A DNA stretch of 64,000 bases from positions 2,728,001 through 2,792,000 of the forward strand of contig CP079215.1 of NCBI GenBank assembly GCA_019316985.1, in the 5' to 3' direction. The DNA comes from Paraniabella defluvii. GTDB lineage: Bacteria > Bacteroidota > Bacteroidia > Chitinophagales > Chitinophagaceae. Below are positions 61,725-64,000 of the stretch, piece after piece. Numbering within the stretch: position 1 is the stretch's first letter; each line of letters starts with the position of its first letter. The translations under genes and the position numbers were made by a program. The notes beneath the pieces are model-generated. The model was not told where the DNA came from. It did no database searches and worked only from the letters and a program-made list of their open reading frames with translations.

Positions 61725-61996
61725 TTAATTGGTTAAAATACCTTCCTCCAGCTCCGTCACCAGTTGCTGAAGGTGTTGTCCGATCCAATCCGGTATAGTT
61801 TGTTTAGAGGAAATAGACCACTCATTATCATTTTTGCTAAGCCGGAAAAATATGCGGTTCCCACGGTCATCAGCGGTATCTACATCAAAAACATAATCGC
61901 CGGCATTATTATTTTTTTGTAGTTAAATTCCCTCAATCTTCCGCTGATTTTTACCAGCCTGCTAAAGTGTATAATTTTTACGAATGAAGTATGCAT
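61725..61996 (-). CDS. Small unknown protein (one frameshift)
   Basis: No single frame covers it. The ATG at 61996 gives MHTSFVKIIHFSRLVKISGR and reaches the A7 run near 61917; one added A there leads to NNNAGDYVFDVDTADDRGNR, IFFRLSKNDEWSISSKQT and LQQLVTELEEGILTN, with TAA at 61725-61727. The result is about 90 residues with no signal or membrane segment and with a plausible alpha/beta composition. I do not recognise a family. It ends just past the bidirectional terminator. The single homopolymer correction restores a whole open frame, which makes it likely to be real. Confidence 0.6.
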
Positions 61997-62012
61997 TTTC
62001 GAAATAAGATAT

Positions 62013-62893
62013 TTAAATACCTCGCAAATATTGTACCGCTAAGGTAAGTTTTATAAAGTACAGTATGGGCGAGAGTGCCATTAACCCGTCTAAGATAAAA
62101 TAAAATAAATAATCATTCTTGGTTTTTATGGCACTATTGTATAAGGAAAAAGTTAAGATGATAGGAATCAATAAAATAAAATTATCCACAATACCTAAAT
62201 CCGAAAAATAGGCGGTTAGCAAAGCTGTTAAGATATTAAGAATTATGAATAAATTAAATACTATTTTAATTTTTGAGACGGCAATAAGGTGACCAGGCTT
62301 TTAACGCCTGTTTGCCTGTCATACTCTTTATCCCTTAAGTCAAAAAGAATACAAATGGGGAAGATGAGTGTGAAACGATTCACGAAAAACAACGAATAGG
62401 TATATTGCCATGGCTGGTTCATAATGAAAAACGGGAGTGCGGTGGTTACATAAGTCCACATCAGGGCCAGCAATATGGTTTTCCCCAGGATGAATTTTTT
62501 AAGAGTGGTAAAGGGTTGAAAGGGGAATTTGGGCGCCGTATACAATAGTGTTAGAAAGATTGCCGGAACTATCCACTTGATATATCCTAATTCTTTCATT
62601 AAAAAGAAAGCACAGCCAATAGAGCTGATAACAAAAAAGTGGCGTGTAGCCATTTGTTTTTGGTAAGCCATGATGTACGGGAGGCCGTTATTTCAGTAGT
62701 TTCATCGGTAAGATACCAGTGAATGCTATAGCTGGCCAGCGTAGAAAAAAAAAAAACCTGCGAAATGGGCCGGCGGAAAGCCAAGTGAAAAAAGATGCGT
62801 ACTGTATCCGGCCATTGCCACAGCGCAGAGCGCTATGAAAATGTTGCTGAAGATGATAAAGTCAAAAAATTTTCTGTTGTAAGATGCGTGCAA
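62013..62893 (-). CDS. UbiA-like prenyltransferase (frame-broken)
   Basis: After reconstruction the protein runs through KFFDFIIFSNIFIALCAVAM, a UbiA-type first helix, then LASYSIHWYLTDETTEITAS and a loop with WLHATFLLSALLAVLSF. Next come LGYIKWIVPAIFLTLLYTAP, TILLALMWTYVTTALPFFI and the segment CILFDLRDKEYDRQTGVKSL, whose DxRDKEYDxxxG matches the second Asp-rich motif of UbiA enzymes. The last part is LIPIILTFSLYNSAIKTKND to LAVQYLRGI. At least three shifts occur. About 290 residues, usual for the family. A TTG start at 62893 (LHASYNRKFFD) is likely because no ATG fits. The canonical first motif NDxxDxxxD was not seen, so the activity is uncertain. Confidence 0.62.
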
Positions 62894-62907
62894 TGAAATT
62901 ACTTTTG
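62877..62907 (+). promoter_or_regulatory. Promoter of the LuxE-like gene
   Basis: TTG at 62877-62879, 20 bases, TACTTTTG at 62900-62907 is a near-ideal Bacteroidota promoter, 24 bases before the ATG at 62932. It overlaps the likely start of the divergent UbiA-like gene. Confidence 0.7.
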
Positions 62908-62931
62908 TTGTTCAAAAATATTTAAAAATAC

Positions 62932-63922
62932 ATGGATGTTGGAACCCGTTTGGCCGAAGAAATTTTCAGCGGTTCATTTGACTTTGATAGAATCTGTCTG
63001 GAGGTATTCAGGTTTCAATATGAGCACAATAATATTTACCAGGCCTATGTAAATGCATTAGGTGCTGATGTGTCAAAAATATCTGCGCCCTGCCAAATTC
63101 CTTTTCTTCCCATCCGTTTTTTAAAACGCACAAGGTGGTTACAACCGTTTTTGAAGAGGATATTATTTTTGAAAGCAGCGGTACTACCGAAACCATTAAT
63201 AGCAGGCATTATGTAAAAAGCCGGGGTATTTATGAGCAAAGCTTTTTGACTGCTTTTGATCATTTTTATGGTAATCCTGATGAATGGTGTGTGTTAGGAT
63301 TACTACCTTCTTACCTGGAGCGGCAGCACTCTTCGCTGGTTTATATGGTAGAAGAGCTGGTGAAAAGAAGCGGGCATGAAAAAGCGGTTTTTACCTGTAC
63401 GACTTTGACCGGCTACATGAGTTGTTGCAGGCGCTGGAGCAATCAGGACAAAAACCCTGCTGATAGGAGTGACGTTTGCATTGCTGGATTTTGCGGAACG
63501 GTACCACTTCCGTTACAATATACACTTGTCATGGAAACCGGCGGTATGAAAGGACGGAGAAAAGAAATGATCCGGCAGGAGGTACATGATGTTTTGAAAA
63601 AGGCTTTTTCTGTAAGCAGCATACATTCTGAGTATGGCATGACGGAGCTATTGTCGCAGGCTTATTCCAAAGGGAATGGGCTGTTTCAGGCACCGGCATG
63701 GATGCGTATTTTAATGCGCGATGAGGATGATCCGCTTACTATAAAGGCCAGGGTTGGTAGTTCGGTAAGGGGTTAATTAATGTTATAGACTTAGCTAATA
63801 TATATTCATGCAGCTTTATTGCTACCGATGATTTAGGCGTTTTACATGAAAATGATGGCTTTGAAATAACGGGAAGAATGGATCATAGCGATCTTAGGGG
63901 ATGTAGTCTCCTGGCGGTTTAA
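62932..63922 (+). CDS. LuxE-like acyl-protein synthetase (frame-broken)
   Basis: The start MDVGTRLAEEIFSGSFDFDR leads to CQIPFLPIRFFKTHKVVTTV (shift near 63120) and IIFESSGTTETINSRHYVK, the SSGTT phosphate-loop of the acyl-adenylate LuxE family. ALLDFAERYHF and METGGMKGRRKEMIRQEVHD then SIHSEYGMTELLSQAYSKGN (EYGMTEL motif) and MRILMRDEDDPL follow in other frames, ending GRMDHSDLRGCSLLAV with TAA at 63920-63922. Shifts are near 63390, 63500 and 63770. About 330 residues. LuxE activates fatty acids as acyl-AMP and passes them to a Cys or carrier; in Bacteroidota it is linked to lipid or pigment biosynthesis. The end of the window follows at once. Confidence 0.78.
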
Positions 63923-64000
63923 GCCTTGTTTAGCGCAGACTTTATTGTTTTTGATATGACCAGTCGTTTGTAGCTGGGCTAAATAATGAAACCCGGCTTA

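Noticed and set aside
63950..64000. AGCTGGG/CCCGGCT at the right edge as a terminator
   Set aside because: Weak, with a mismatch and the window ends before any T run can be seen.

Overview
The window reads as a chromosome segment of a Bacteroidota bacterium, most likely of the Chitinophagaceae or a close relative. The evidence is a SusC/SusD pair, a SusC-like barrel next to a 6-bladed-propeller protein, LytS/LytTR regulators, an LDH-type malate dehydrogenase, many secreted sugar-active or Gfo/Idh/MocA proteins, and promoters of the Bacteroidota type (TTG, about 20 bp, TAnnTTTG). No phage, insertion sequence, rRNA operon or CRISPR array was seen. The one RNA gene is tRNA-Gln(UUG).

The sequence is heavily frame-broken. 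Most long genes, including essential ones (mfd, pcrA, folC, rluB, rbfA), are interrupted by one-base shifts, and where I resolved the site it is usually a homopolymer one base too short. I therefore treat the breaks as probable read or assembly errors and annotate each gene over its whole reconstructed span. Genes that read through cleanly include mdh, ispD, purD, the LytS kinase, the PQQ-type dehydrogenase and the WHxH/Cys-rich membrane protein.

Layout. 1-6.1 kb: the end of gltX, then small enzymes and membrane proteins (MmcQ/YjbR, two GNATs, two YdeI/OmdA proteins, an RSH-like HD protein, Pr6Pr, DUF5694). 6.2-12.9 kb: secreted LamG-like protein, ald, tsaE, ClC channel, pcrA. 13-18.3 kb: two LTxxQ-type secreted proteins, rluB, yqeY, a lipase, mdh. 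18.7-21.8 kb: a three-gene membrane/coiled-coil/actin-fold cassette that I do not recognise as a described system; this is the main novelty candidate. 21.8-29.4 kb: tRNA-Gln, an oxidoreductase, ispD, folC, LolC/E-like permease, rbfA, glycerate kinase, alpha-L-fucosidase. 30-34.6 kb: mfd and a Kir potassium channel with a perfect palindrome over its start. 34.7-44.3 kb: a sugar or peptide utilisation block (Tat-exported Gfo/Idh/MocA protein, SUMF1-like protein, TIM-barrel isomerase, two POT transporters), purD and a PQQ-type dehydrogenase.

44.4-45.4 kb holds an XRE regulator and DUF2975 membrane-protein pair with a truncated DUF2975 remnant and a large perfect inverted repeat. 45.5-55.7 kb is an outer-membrane region: propeller protein, TonB-receptor-like barrel, SusC, SusD. 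55.7-58.4 kb encodes a LiaF-like protein, LytS kinase and LytTR regulator, probably an envelope-stress module. The right end has adenine deaminase, the WHxH/Cys-rich membrane protein, a small unknown protein, and a UbiA-like prenyltransferase divergent from a LuxE-like acyl-protein synthetase.
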